Numbered from the stretch's first letter, positions 29,954 to 37,930 are shown. The stretch: 64,000 nt of DNA from Desulfovibrio aminophilus (GCF_023660105.1 NZ_JAMHGA010000013.1:49282-113281); one strand, 5' to 3'. The notes: generated from the sequence alone by a model not told the origin. A program made the numbers and translations.

Positions 29954-31660
29954 CTAGATTTCCATGCCCAGCGCGCGCACGGCGGCCATGCCGCCCTCCA
30001 CGCTGGAGGCGTCGCCGAAGCCGTTGTGCAGGAGCGTCACCAGGGCCTCATAGGAGCGCGCCCCGGTGTTGCAGATGACCACCACCGGCCGGTCGCGCGG
30101 CAGCTCGTCCAGTCGTCCGGCCAGCTCGCCCTGGGGGATGTTGTGCCAGTCCGAGGGGTGGCGGGCCAGGAACTCGGCGGCGTTGTCGCGCTCGCGGCAG
30201 TCCAGGAAGAACACGCCGTTGTCCGCGCGGCCGGTCCAGAGCTCCTCGAAGCGGTCCACCTCGATGCCCGGGTTGCGGCCGTCGAGCACGTTCACGGCCA
30301 CGTTGCCGAGCACGTTCAGGATGTCCAGGGCGGCGGCGAACGGCGGGGAATAGGCCATCTCCACGTTGCTCAGGTCGTCGCAGACCGGGCCGTGGGGCAG
30401 CATGGCCGCCAGGGTGTCCACCTTGCCCACCAGGGCGTCGCCGTTGATGCCCAGGCCCTGCATGCCGAGCACCCGGCGCGTGGCGCGGTCCACCACCAAC
30501 TCCAGGCTCATCAGGGCCCGGTCCGGGTAGAAGTGGGCCCGGTCCACCTGGGTCACGTGCACGCTGATCGCGTCGTAGCCCTCGCGCAGGGCCGCGTTCA
30601 GATTCAGGCCCACGCCCGCCGCCGCGCGCTCGAAAAGCTTCACGCACCAGGAGCCCACCACGCCGTCGAAGCGCGAATGGCCCCCGGCCAGATTGTCGCC
30701 GATGACCCGGCCCTGGCGGTTGGCCATGGAGCCCATGGGCAGGTAGGCGGGCTTGCCGGTGATGAGATTCTTGACCTGCACGCAGTCGCCGCCGGCGAAG
30801 ATGTCCGGGTCCGAGGTGCGCATGGTCTCGTCGACCACGATGCCGCCGCGTTCGGACACGGTGAGCCCGGCCGCGCCCGCCAGCCCGGAATTGGGCCGCA
30901 CGCCCACGGACATGACCACCAGGTCGGCCTCGATCTCGCCCTTGTCCGTGACGAGCCGCTCCACCTGGCCGTCGCCCTCCAGGCGCAGGAGCTTCTCGCC
31001 CAGGCGGAAGGTCACGCCCTTCTCCTCCATGTGCAGGCGGGCCATGCGCGCGAGGTTCTTTCCGGCCACGGCGGGCAGGATCTGGTCCATGTACTCCAGC
31101 ACCGTGGTCTCGATGCCCCACATGTCGGCCAAGGCCTCGGCCATCTCCAGGCCGATGAACCCGCCGCCCACGACCACGGCCGAGCCGACCTTGCCCGAGG
31201 AGACCATCTGGCGGATGGCCGTGGCCTCCTCCAGGCTGCCCACCGTGAACACGCCCGGCAGGTCCGCGCCCGGAATGGGCAGGCGCACCGGACTGCTGCC
31301 CGTGGCCAGGACGAGCTTGTCGTAGGACAGCGTCTCTTCCCTGCCCGTGGGCAGGTGGCGCAGGGTCACGGTCTTGGCCGCCCGGTCGATGGACACGGCC
31401 TCGGTCTCGGTGCGCACGTCCACGCCCTTGGTGGCCTTGAAGAAGGCCTCGTCCCGGACCATGTGGAAGGCCGTGGACTGGAGCGCGGAGGCGTCGGAGA
31501 CGTCGCCGGAGACGTAGTAGGGGATGCCGCAGCCGCCGTAGGAAATGGTCCGGCCGCGATCGACCATGGTCACGCGGCTGTCCGGCTCCAGGCGCTTGAA
31601 GCGGCAGGCGGCCTTGGGGCCCAGGGCCACCGCGCCGATGATGACGACGTGTTGGGGCAT
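29954..31660 (-). CDS. CoA-disulfide reductase/persulfide reductase-like flavoprotein with rhodanese domain
   Basis: The 568-residue protein has FAD- and NAD-binding domains (about 1-325), a dimerisation domain (about 330-445) and a C-terminal rhodanese domain (about 455-565). The redox Cys is in SYGGCGIPYYVSGD near residue 43, as in CoA-disulfide reductase and NADH-dependent persulfide reductase (Npsr). The rhodanese loop is CNTGARS, so its persulfide Cys is present. This architecture is known for reducing CoA persulfide or polysulfide with NAD(P)H in the cytoplasm, which fits a sulfur-metabolising anaerobe. AAGGAAG precedes ATG 31660. The gene lies upstream of the RND operon with only 37 bp between, so cotranscription is possible. 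Confidence 0.9.
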   Translation of the reverse strand: MPQHVVIIGAVALGPKAACRFKRLEPDSRVTMVDRGRTISYGGCGIPYYVSGDVSDASALQSTAFHMVRDEAFFKATKGVDVRTETEAVSIDRAAKTVTLRHLPTGREETLSYDKLVLATGSSPVRLPIPGADLPGVFTVGSLEEATAIRQMVSSGKVGSAVVVGGGFIGLEMAEALADMWGIETTVLEYMDQILPAVAGKNLARMARLHMEEKGVTFRLGEKLLRLEGDGQVERLVTDKGEIEADLVVMSVGVRPNSGLAGAAGLTVSERGGIVVDETMRTSDPDIFAGGDCVQVKNLITGKPAYLPMGSMANRQGRVIGDNLAGGHSRFDGVVGSWCVKLFERAAAGVGLNLNAALREGYDAISVHVTQVDRAHFYPDRALMSLELVVDRATRRVLGMQGLGINGDALVGKVDTLAAMLPHGPVCDDLSNVEMAYSPPFAAALDILNVLGNVAVNVLDGRNPGIEVDRFEELWTGRADNGVFFLDCRERDNAAEFLARHPSDWHNIPQGELAGRLDELPRDRPVVVICNTGARSYEALVTLLHNGFGDASSVEGGMAAVRALGMEI

Positions 31661-31739
31661 TGCGGATTCCTTCCTTGGCTTCAAATGGTTGCGCGGCACA
31701 GCCCGCGCGGCTCGGCCGAATCCATACCAATCATCCATG

Positions 31740-31875
31740 ATTTCCGAAAGGGGCTTCGCCCCTCTCCAGAAATGCGGGAGGCTTCGCCCCGCCATGGAAA
31801 AGCTGGAAGAGGCTCTCGCCGCTTCTCCCGGGCCGAGAGCCTCTTCGCCTTTCTATAACCCGGCGAAGCCGGCTA
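31740..31875. repeat. palindromic 3'-end repeat, copy 6
   Basis: This stretch includes GGGGCTTCGCCCC, GGCTTCGCCCCGCC, GAGAGCCTCTTCGCCTTTC, TATAACCCGGCGAAGCCGG, and an internal inverted pair of AGAGGCTCTCG and CGAGAGCCTCT. The TAG stop of the NifX-family gene (31873-31875) is at its end. Confidence 0.6.
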
Positions 31876-32211
31876 GTGGTCGCAGGTGTTCGCGCCGGTG
31901 ACCAGGGAGCCGCCGAGAAAGGCGGCGACGAGCTGTTCGGCGGTGCCGCCCTGGGCGCCGACGGTCACGGAAACCCCGGCCTCCTCGAAAAGCTGGCGCG
32001 CGCGCGCGCCCATGCCGCCGGCGATGACGTGGGTCACGCCGCGCTCCTTGAGCCAGCGGGGCAGCAGGCCCGGCTCGTGGGGCGGGGGCAGGAGCATCTG
32101 GGCCTTGGCCGGGGCCTTGGAGGCGTCGTCCACGTCGATGACCGCGAACTGCTCGCAGTGGCCGAAGTGCATGCAGAGTTGGCCCTGGGCCATGGGAACG
32201 GCGAAACGCAT
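31873..32211 (-). CDS. NifX/NifB-family (Mo/Fe cluster-binding type) protein
   Basis: The 112-residue protein has the dinitrogenase iron-molybdenum-cofactor biosynthesis fold: MRFAVPMAQGQLCMHFGHCEQFAVIDVD, then GVTHVIAGGMGARARQLFEEAGVSV. The CMHFGHC segment and C-terminal NTCDH supply potential metal ligands. This small family includes NifX, NafY and the Desulfovibrio orange protein (ORP); it binds metal-sulfur clusters in the cytoplasm. AAGGAGAAG precedes ATG 32211. It is the last gene of a four-gene minus-strand run that begins at 33263, next to the sigma-54 activator, and its stop is in a repeat. Confidence 0.88.
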   Translation of the reverse strand: MRFAVPMAQGQLCMHFGHCEQFAVIDVDDASKAPAKAQMLLPPPHEPGLLPRWLKERGVTHVIAGGMGARARQLFEEAGVSVTVGAQGGTAEQLVAAFLGGSLVTGANTCDH

Positions 32212-32243
32212 CACATCTTCTCCTTGTCTGGGTGTCGGATTGT

Positions 32244-32495
32244 TCAAGACGAAGCCCGGCCGCAACAGGAGCCGGGCACGCAGCCCCGGTCCCCGGGCCG
32301 GTCGCCGCAGCAGCCGTGGCCGCGCGCGTCGGGCAGGCCGCCGGACTCCCGGCCGGTGAGGGACGAGGAGGCCGAGAGCAGGCGCTCGGCGTCGGCGGCC
32401 CCGCAGCCGGGACAGGCCGGGGCCTCGCTTGCGGACAGTTGCAGTTCCTCGAAGACGCGGCCGCAGGAGCGGCAGCGGAACTCGAAAATGGGCAT
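32244..32495 (-). CDS. FmdB-like zinc-ribbon protein
   Basis: The 83-residue protein starts with MPIFEFRCRSCGRVFEEL, followed about 15 residues later by CPGCG, the two CxxC knuckles of the FmdB-type zinc ribbon. The C-terminal third is rich in Cys and Gly (GHGCCGDRPGDRGCVPGSCC), which is unusual and may bind another metal or cluster. FmdB-like proteins are proposed regulators or small metal-binding accessory factors. It lies between two NifX-family genes with 8 bp and 32 bp spacing and is presumably cotranscribed with them, in line with a metal-cluster theme of the locus. Confidence 0.85.
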   Translation of the reverse strand: MPIFEFRCRSCGRVFEELQLSASEAPACPGCGAADAERLLSASSSLTGRESGGLPDARGHGCCGDRPGDRGCVPGSCCGRASS

Positions 32496-32503
32496 ATTCC
32501 CTC

Positions 32504-32872
32504 CTACCAGTGGCCGTCCTTGTCCGCGCCCTGGGCCTCGGGCAGCTTTCCGGCGCGGAACAGCTCCAGGGCCTGGGCGGCGGTGGCCGCCGCGCCCTGG
32601 GGCACGAGGTGCACGGCGATGCGGCCCTTGTTCAGGGCCAGGAAGGCCTTGGGCCCCACGTGGCCGGTGACCACGGCCTGGGCTCCGGCCCCGGCCACGG
32701 TCTGGGCGGCCTGCAGGCCCGCGCCCTGGGCCAGGCTCATGTTCTGGCTGTTGGGCACGTAGACGGGCTCCCCGCCCTCGGTGTCGCAGACGAGAAAGCC
32801 CTCGGCCCGGCCGAAGCGCGGGTCAAGCGGGCTTCCAAGGTCCTTTCCCTGTACGCTGATGGCGATCTTCAT
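32504..32872 (-). CDS. NifX/ORP-like metal-sulfur cluster protein
   Basis: The 122-residue protein belongs to the NifX/NafY/ORP fold: MKIAISVQGKDLGSPLDPRFGRAEGF, then LQAAQTVAGAGAQAVVTGHVGPKA. In Desulfovibrio the orange protein of this fold carries an unusual Mo-Cu-sulfide cluster, and its genes lie beside paired MinD-like ATPases and a sigma-54 activator, exactly the setting seen here. No Cys is conserved in this copy except CDTEGG, compatible with non-covalent cluster binding, but identity with ORP is inference. The gene start overlaps the end of the upstream gene by 50 bp; ATG 32872 follows a GGAGGACC site. Confidence 0.85.
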   Translation of the reverse strand: MKIAISVQGKDLGSPLDPRFGRAEGFLVCDTEGGEPVYVPNSQNMSLAQGAGLQAAQTVAGAGAQAVVTGHVGPKAFLALNKGRIAVHLVPQGAAATAAQALELFRAGKLPEAQGADKDGHW

Positions 32873-33263
32873 CGGTCCTCCTTCGTTTCCGGCAACAGGC
32901 GCGGCGGCCTTCGGGCGGACAGCCCCCGGACGCGGGCCCGCAACCGGGCATGCGCAGCGAATCCAGATTCCCGGCGGCCCAGGCCGCCAGGACCTCGTCC
33001 AGCCCGCCGCGCAGCCAGGGGCGCACGTCCACCCCTCCGGCGCGCAGGCAGTGCAGCAGCCGTCCCGTGACCGCGCCGCAGAGCAGAACCCCGGCCCCGG
33101 CCCGCTCCATGAGCTGGGGCAGGGCGTGGCAGCCGCCGGGCGGCAGGGCCAGACGCCCCCGCTCCTCGGCCGCGCCGTTCTCCAGGCGGAACAGGCGCAG
33201 CTCCGTGGCGGTGTCCAGGAGCGAGGCCAGACGGTCCTCGTAGCAGGCCAGACAAACCAACAT
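32823..33263 (-). CDS. NifX-like protein with Cys-rich tail
   Basis: The 146-residue product starts MLVCLACYEDRLASLLDTATELRLF and keeps the NifX-like pattern of a central GAGVLLCGAVTGRLLHCLRAGGVDV. The C-terminus has C-x5-C-x7-CC (PGCGPASGGCPPEGRRACC), a possible metal-binding tail. The family assignment is weaker than for its neighbours. ATG 33263 is chosen; an upstream TTG at 33290 lies within the sigma-54 promoter match. The promoter geometry would place transcription start at the A of ATG, implying a leaderless mRNA or a chance promoter match. It overlaps the next gene by 50 bp, so the two are coupled. Confidence 0.75.
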   Translation of the reverse strand: MLVCLACYEDRLASLLDTATELRLFRLENGAAEERGRLALPPGGCHALPQLMERAGAGVLLCGAVTGRLLHCLRAGGVDVRPWLRGGLDEVLAAWAAGNLDSLRMPGCGPASGGCPPEGRRACCRKRRRTDEDRHQRTGKGPWKPA

Positions 33264-33274
33264 GCCCTCGGAAA

Positions 33275-33289
33275 GCAGAACCCGTGCCA
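33275..33289 (-). promoter_or_regulatory. sigma-54 promoter of the NifX-family operon
   Basis: On the minus strand TGGCACG-GGTT-CTGC matches the -24/-12 consensus TGGCACG-N4-TTGC with the GG and GC in exact spacing. It lies directly upstream of the four-gene operon that ends at 31873 and next to the gene for a sigma-54 activator. Confidence 0.65.
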
Positions 33290-33315
33290 AAATGAAAACC
33301 TAGGGATATGAGTAT

Positions 33316-33340
33316 ATTATAAAACAGGCCGAAGGCCTGG
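33316..33340 (-). terminator. terminator of sigma-54 activator gene
   Basis: CAGGCC-GAA-GGCCTG gives a 6-bp stem that, on the minus strand, is followed by TTTTATAAT. It ends the activator transcript 24 bp after its stop codon; the TATAAT at 33316-33321 could also act as a -10 box. Confidence 0.55.
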
Positions 33341-33363
33341 GGCGTGAAATGCGCCCAGGGGTA

Positions 33364-34680
33364 TCAGGGGGTGCGGGAGAGGATGCGGCGCAGGGTGTCC
33401 TTGGAGATGTTCAGCTCCCTGCAGGCGGCCATGCGCTTGCCGCCGTGGCGCTCGATGGCGGCCAGCGCGGCGCGGCGCTTGATCTCCTCCAGGGTGCCGG
33501 GGGCCGGGGGCGGGACCGCGCCCGCCACGGGCCGGATGTACTCCGGCAGGTGCTCGGGCCGGATGAGCCCGCCGGGGCAGAGGATGAAGGCGTACTCGAT
33601 GATGTTCTCCAGTTCGCGGACGTTGCCCGGGAAGGGGTGGGAGAGGAGAATGCGCAGCACGTCCTCGTCCGGCCCGGCCACGTCCTTGCCCTGGAGCAGG
33701 TTCTGGCGGTTCACGAACAGATCGGTGAGCAGGGGGATGTCCTCGGTGCGTTCGCGCAGGGGCGGCAGGACGATGCGGGCCACGTTCAGGCGGTAGAAGA
33801 GGTCCTGGCGGAAGCGGCCCCGGCCGACCATGTCCTCCAGGTCGCGGTTGGTGGCGGCCACGATGCGCACGTCGGCGCTGAGCGGCTTGGTGCCGCCCAG
33901 GGGCTCGAAGGTCTTTTCCTGGAGCACGCGCAGGAGCTTGACCTGCAGGGCCAGGGGCATGTCCCCGATCTCGTCCAGGAAGAGGGTTCCGCCCTGGGCG
34001 GCCTGGAAGCGGCCGGGCTTGTCCTTCTTGGCGTCGGTGAAGGCCCCGGCCTTGTAGCCGAAGAGCTCGGACTCCAGAAGGTTCTCGGGCAGGGCCCCGC
34101 AGTTCACGGCCACGAACGGGCCGTCCTTGCGGGCGCTCAGGTTGTGCAGGGCGCGGGCGAAGAGTTCCTTGCCGGTGCCGGACTCGCCGAGCAGGAGCAC
34201 GCTCACGCCGCTGGCCGCGATCTGGGGCAGGTGCTCCAGGGCCCGGGCCAGGGCCGAGCTCTTGCCGTGGATGTCCTCCAGGCTGTAGCGGCCGTCGAGC
34301 TTGCGGCGCAGGAGCTGCACCTCGGAGAGGTCGCGGAAGGTCTCCACCCCGCCGATGACGCGGCCCTTGCGGTCCTTGAGCGGGGCGGCGCTGACGCTCA
34401 CGGGCACCTTGTCGCCGTCGGCGCGCACGAAATAGATCGAGGCCACGCCCTGGGGCAGGTCGCTCTCCAGGCAGGAGCGCAGCACGCAGGCCCCGTCGCA
34501 GACGCTGGAACGGAAGACCTCCCAGCACTTGCGGCCCACGGCCTCGGCCTGGGGCACGCCGGTGATCTGGGCCGCGCGGCGGTTGAAGAAGGTGATGTTC
34601 CAGTCCAGGTCCACGGTGAACACGCCGTCGGCCAGGGACTCCATGATGGCCTCGCAGGGCGCCTCTCTGGGGATGGCCAT
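33364..34680 (-). CDS. sigma-54-dependent activator with PAS domain (ORP-type regulator)
   Basis: The 438-residue regulator has a PAS domain (about 10-125), an AAA+ sigma-54-interaction domain (about 140-370; GESGTGKE Walker [13 protein letters not shown]alker B) and a Fis-like helix-turn-helix at the C-terminus (about 395-435). The PAS domain is Cys-rich ([22 protein letters not shown]), suggesting redox or metal sensing. The sigma-54 contact loop reads GAFTDA instead of GAFTGA. ATG 34680 follows GGAG; upstream in-frame starts lack a site. It lies between two sigma-54 promoter matches and should activate both arms of the locus, as DVU2106 does for the ORP operons of D. vulgaris (family knowledge). 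Confidence 0.92.
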   Translation of the reverse strand: MAIPREAPCEAIMESLADGVFTVDLDWNITFFNRRAAQITGVPQAEAVGRKCWEVFRSSVCDGACVLRSCLESDLPQGVASIYFVRADGDKVPVSVSAAPLKDRKGRVIGGVETFRDLSEVQLLRRKLDGRYSLEDIHGKSSALARALEHLPQIAASGVSVLLLGESGTGKELFARALHNLSARKDGPFVAVNCGALPENLLESELFGYKAGAFTDAKKDKPGRFQAAQGGTLFLDEIGDMPLALQVKLLRVLQEKTFEPLGGTKPLSADVRIVAATNRDLEDMVGRGRFRQDLFYRLNVARIVLPPLRERTEDIPLLTDLFVNRQNLLQGKDVAGPDEDVLRILLSHPFPGNVRELENIIEYAFILCPGGLIRPEHLPEYIRPVAGAVPPPAPGTLEEIKRRAALAAIERHGGKRMAACRELNISKDTLRRILSRTP

Positions 34681-34770
34681 GTTCCGCTCCATCGGACGCG
34701 AAACGCGCCCGCTTTTCCCGTTTCGGCGCAAAAAACGCCCACTCAAAGGCTACCATATCCCGGCCGCAAG

Positions 34771-34819
34771 GCAACCATTGCGGAATCATTGCATAATTTC
34801 GTGCGGCACGGGAAATGCT
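34771..34819 (+). promoter_or_regulatory. sigma-54 promoter and possible activator site of the MinD operon
   Basis: CGGCACG-GGAA-ATGCT (34804-34819) fits the -24/-12 consensus with correct GG-GC spacing; transcription would start near 34831, leaving room for the GGGAGGA site before ATG 34862. Just upstream, GCAACCATTGC (34771-34781) is an inverted repeat and CATTGC recurs at 34787, candidates for an activator-binding site. Confidence 0.65.
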
Positions 34820-34861
34820 TTGTCTTCGGCGAGGCCGCCCAGCGGCGGCCGGGAGGAAAAC

Positions 34862-35200
34862 ATGCCCAATCAGGACAGGACGGGCCCGCTCGGACAGGGC
34901 CCCATGACCGGCGGCGGCTTCGGCCGTTGCGGATCGGCCCGCCAGGCCGACATCGACGACCGTCCCGGCCTCGGCCGGGGATTCGGACAGGGACAGCGTC
35001 TCGGACAGGGCCTTGGACAGGGACGCGGGCGCGGCTGCCGTCGCGCCGCCGCGTCCGGCCAGGCCCGCGCCGGACAGGGCCGGGGCTTCTTCGGCTTCGG
35101 CCGCAACCCCCGGACCCTGGACCCGGAGCAGGACCGCTTGGCGGCCCTGGAGAACGAGATCGCCGAGTTGAAGCGTCAACTCCAGGAAGCGCGGAAGTAA
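34862..35200 (+). CDS. DUF5320-like glycine/arginine-rich protein
   Basis: The 112-residue protein starts MPNQDRTGPLGQGPMTGGGFGRC, a signature of DUF5320-type proteins, continues with a Gly-Arg-Gln repeat region (GFGQGQRLGQGLGQGRGRG) and ends in a short coiled coil (DRLAALENEIAELKRQLQEA). Proteins of this type are nearly always found beside NifX/ORP and MinD-ferredoxin genes in anaerobes; their function is unknown. A GGAGGA site precedes ATG 34862. It is the first gene of the plus-strand arm of the locus, with 94 bp to the first ATPase gene. Confidence 0.85.
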   Translation: MPNQDRTGPLGQGPMTGGGFGRCGSARQADIDDRPGLGRGFGQGQRLGQGLGQGRGRGCRRAAASGQARAGQGRGFFGFGRNPRTLDPEQDRLAALENEIAELKRQLQEARK

Positions 35201-35294
35201 CCAGCCCTTCCCGCGCATCGGCGCGGCCGGGTCCCGCCGGCCCGGCCGCAGCCGTCCGCAACAATCCTCAAACGACCGCAAAGGAACGCGCGGC

Positions 35295-36158
35295 ATGAAA
35301 CTCGCCATCGCCAGCGGCAAGGGCGGAACCGGCAAGACCACCGTGTCCGTCAATCTGGCCGCCCATCTGGCCCGCTCCGGGCAGTCCGTGGCCCTCGTGG
35401 ACTGCGACGTGGAGGAGCCCAACGCCCACCTCTTCCTCAGGCCCGGCTGGTCCTTCTGCCGCCAGGAGTACCTGCCCGTGCCGGAGATCGACCCCAGGAA
35501 GTGCCTGGGCGAGTCCTGCCGGGCCTGCGTGGACCTCTGCCGCTTCAAGTGCCTCATCTGGATGGCCGACGAAGTGCTCGTGTTCCCCGAGCTCTGCCAC
35601 GGCTGCGGGCTCTGCTCCCTGGCCTGCCCGGCCGGGGCCGTGAGCGAGGGCAGGCGGCGGCTCGGCGTGGTGCGCTTCGGCGCGGCCGGGGCCCTGCACC
35701 TGCACGGCGGACGGCTGCGCGTGGGCGAGGCCATGGCCACCCCGCTCATCAAGGCCGTGAAGGAGAACGCCGCCCTGGCTCCCACGCAGATCTGGGACTG
35801 CCCCCCGGGCACGGCCTGCTCGGCCATCGCGGCCCTGGACGGCGCGGATTTCGTGCTCCTGGTGGCCGAGCCCACGGCCTTCGGCCTGCACGACCTGGAC
35901 CTGGCCGTGCGCCTCGTGCGGAGCATGGGCCTGCCCCACGGCGCGGTGGTCAACCGCGCGGGCATGGGCGACGAGCGCGTGGAGCGCTGGCTGGAGGAGC
36001 AGGGCGTGCCGCTGCTGGCGCGCATTCCTTACAGCGCCGACGCCGCGGCCGTGTACGCCGGGGGCGGGGTGCTGGTGGAGGCGCTGCCGGAGCTGGCCCG
36101 GGCCTACGCGGAGCTTTGGGAGGTCCTGCGCGGCCGGATCGGGGAGGTGGCGGCATGA
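35295..36158 (+). CDS. MinD/ParA-family ATPase with ferredoxin insert 1
   Basis: The 287-residue protein has a deviant Walker A motif (SGKGGTGKTTVSVNL, residues 6-20) and a ferredoxin-like insert at about 60-115. The first cluster motif is C-x4-C-x2-C-x3-C-x3-C (CLGESCRACVDLCRFKC), longer than the usual C-x2-C; the second, CHGCGLCSLACP, is canonical. Such 'P-loop ATPase with 4Fe-4S' proteins correspond to DVU2103/DVU2104 of the ORP cluster, where they may load metal-sulfur clusters or link to cell-division positioning. It ends in ATGA, overlapping the next ATPase start by 4 bp. Confidence 0.9.
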   Translation: MKLAIASGKGGTGKTTVSVNLAAHLARSGQSVALVDCDVEEPNAHLFLRPGWSFCRQEYLPVPEIDPRKCLGESCRACVDLCRFKCLIWMADEVLVFPELCHGCGLCSLACPAGAVSEGRRRLGVVRFGAAGALHLHGGRLRVGEAMATPLIKAVKENAALAPTQIWDCPPGTACSAIAALDGADFVLLVAEPTAFGLHDLDLAVRLVRSMGLPHGAVVNRAGMGDERVERWLEEQGVPLLARIPYSADAAAVYAGGGVLVEALPELARAYAELWEVLRGRIGEVAA

Positions 36159-37045
36159 GGCAGATCGTGGTCATCAGCGGCAAGGGCGGGACCGGCAAGA
36201 CGAGCGTGACGGCCGGACTGGCCGCCGCCGCCGCGCCCCTGGTCCTGGCCGATTGCGACGTGGACGCCGCGGACCTGCACCTGGTGCTCTCCCCGGAGAA
36301 GCGCGAGATCAACGACTTCACCAGCGGCTTCCTGGCGGCCATCGACCCCGAGGCCTGCACCCGGTGCGGGGCCTGCGTCCAGGCCTGCCGCTACGGGGCC
36401 ATCGACCCCGAGACCTTCGCCATCCGCCTGGGCCACTGCGAGGGCTGCGGGGCCTGTGAATTCGTCTGCCCGACGAGCGCGGCCCGGCTCTCGCCCCGCC
36501 ACTGCGGCCAGTGGTACGTCTCGGAAACCCGCCTGGGCCCCCTGGTGCACGCCGAGCTGGCCGCCGGGGCCGAGAACTCCGGCAAGCTGGTCAGCGCCGT
36601 GCGGGCCAAATCCGCCGAGCTGGCCGAGGCCAGGGACCTGTCGCACGTCCTGGTGGACGGCTCGCCGGGCATCGGCTGCCCGGTCATCGCCTCGCTCACC
36701 GGCGCGGACGCGGCCCTGCTGGTGGCCGAGCCCACGGTTTCGGCCTTCCACGACCTGTCCCGCGTGGCCCGGCTCCTGGACCACTTCCGCATCCCGGGCA
36801 TGGTGGTGCTGAACAAGTGCGACGTGCACGCCGGAGAGGCCGGGCGCGTGCGGAAGTTCTGCGCCGAGTCCGGCCTGCCCCTGGTGGGCGAGCTGCCCGT
36901 GAACCCGCTCTTCGTGGAGGCCCAGCTCAAGGGCCTGAGCGTCACCGAGCTGGACCCCTCGGGCCTGGGCGCGGAGATGGCGGCCATCTGGGAACGCCTC
37001 AACGCCGCCGCCGACGAACGCGGCAAGGCCGCGGCCGAAGCCTGA
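36155..37045 (+). CDS. MinD/ParA-family ATPase with ferredoxin insert 2
   Basis: The 296-residue paralogue of the preceding protein starts MRQIVVISGKGGTGKTSVTAGL and carries two canonical [4Fe-4S] motifs, CTRCGACVQACR (near 68) and CEGCGACEFVCP (near 93), followed by the conserved VDGSPGIGCPVIAS region of this clade. Its insert is more standard than that of its partner, so the two may form a heterodimer with unequal clusters (inference). Translation is coupled to the first ATPase by the ATGA overlap. The metallo-hydrolase gene follows after 14 bp. Confidence 0.92.
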   Translation: MRQIVVISGKGGTGKTSVTAGLAAAAAPLVLADCDVDAADLHLVLSPEKREINDFTSGFLAAIDPEACTRCGACVQACRYGAIDPETFAIRLGHCEGCGACEFVCPTSAARLSPRHCGQWYVSETRLGPLVHAELAAGAENSGKLVSAVRAKSAELAEARDLSHVLVDGSPGIGCPVIASLTGADAALLVAEPTVSAFHDLSRVARLLDHFRIPGMVVLNKCDVHAGEAGRVRKFCAESGLPLVGELPVNPLFVEAQLKGLSVTELDPSGLGAEMAAIWERLNAAADERGKAAAEA

Positions 37046-37059
37046 AAGGAACGACGCCC

Positions 37060-37908
37060 ATGACCGACGCCGCCCGCCCCGCCCTCGGCCTGCGCCTGGC
37101 CGTGCTGGCGGACAACGAAGCCCTCCCCGGGTTCCGGGGCGAGCACGGCCTGAGCTTGGCCCTGATCCTGCCGGACGGCGGGCTCTGGCTCTGGGACAGC
37201 GGCCGCTCGGACCTCTTCCTGGAGCAGGCCCGCCGCCTGGGCCTTGATCCCCGCTCGGCCCGGGGCTTGGCCCTGAGCCACGGGCACTACGACCACACCG
37301 GCGGCCTGGAGCACCTCCTGCGCGACCCGCGCTTCCAGGGCTGCGTGGCGGCCCATCCGGCCTTCGCCATCCGCCGCCATCGCCGGGGCGCGAGCCCCCT
37401 GGCCTGCGACATCGGCTGCCCCTGCCCCCCGGAACTGCTGGACGCCTGCCGCCTGCGGCCCGCGCACTCCTGCCTGCGCCTGGACGAGGGGCTGTACATG
37501 ATCGCGGCCATCCCCCGCGAGCCGGGCCGGGCCCAGGCCGTGGCGGGCATGTGCCTGGACCCCGGGGGCCGCTGGCCGGACGAGATTCCCGACGACGGCT
37601 GCCTCGTGTTCACCCGTGACGGCCGCATGGGCGTGATCCTGGGCTGCTGCCACTCCGGCCTGGCCAACACCCTGGCCCGGGTGCGGCACTTCTTCGGCGA
37701 CCTGGAGCTGGCCTTCGTGCTCGGCGGCCTGCACCTGGACGGAGCCCCGGCCGCCGACCAGGACGAAGCAGCCCGGGCCCTGGTCGAGCACGGCGCGGAA
37801 CGGGTCTTTCCGGGCCACTGCACGGGCCGGGAGGCGGCCGGACGCCTGCGCCGGGACCTGCCCATGCCCGTGGAATCCCTGGCCTCGGGCCTGATCCTCG
37901 ACCTCTGA
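37060..37908 (+). CDS. metallo-beta-lactamase-fold hydrolase
   Basis: The 282-residue protein has the first zinc/iron motif HGHYDHTGGL (near residue 74), a later GCCHSG histidine and a C-terminal GGLHL and HCTG histidine segment, so the binuclear metal site looks complete. It resembles the 'MBL-fold metallo-hydrolase' group related to the DRTGG/7,8-dihydropterin-6-methyl-4-(beta-D-ribofuranosyl)-aminobenzene-5'-phosphate synthase-like proteins. The substrate is unknown. AAAGGA precedes ATG 37060. It closes the plus-strand arm of the ORP-like locus and is followed directly by a hairpin terminator. Confidence 0.88.
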   Translation: MTDAARPALGLRLAVLADNEALPGFRGEHGLSLALILPDGGLWLWDSGRSDLFLEQARRLGLDPRSARGLALSHGHYDHTGGLEHLLRDPRFQGCVAAHPAFAIRRHRRGASPLACDIGCPCPPELLDACRLRPAHSCLRLDEGLYMIAAIPREPGRAQAVAGMCLDPGGRWPDEIPDDGCLVFTRDGRMGVILGCCHSGLANTLARVRHFFGDLELAFVLGGLHLDGAPAADQDEAARALVEHGAERVFPGHCTGREAAGRLRRDLPMPVESLASGLILDL

Positions 37909-37930
37909 GCCGCCGCCCGGCGGCCTTTCT
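37909..37930 (+). terminator. rho-independent terminator of the MinD operon
   Basis: GCCGCC-GCCC-GGCGGC followed by CTTTCT starts at the base after the hydrolase stop codon. The tail is short of T, so efficiency is uncertain. Confidence 0.5.

Noticed and set aside
25486..30078. A 1530-codon open frame on the plus strand
   Set aside because: It is antisense to the RND pump and adaptor, which have clear family motifs and start signals.
32869..33255. Alternative frame over the NifX-like gene
   Set aside because: The translation is Arg/Pro/Gly-rich without family features, whereas the other frame has a NifX-like pattern.
33264..33290. TTG start at 33290 for the NifX-like gene
   Set aside because: It lies inside the sigma-54 promoter match and has no Shine-Dalgarno.
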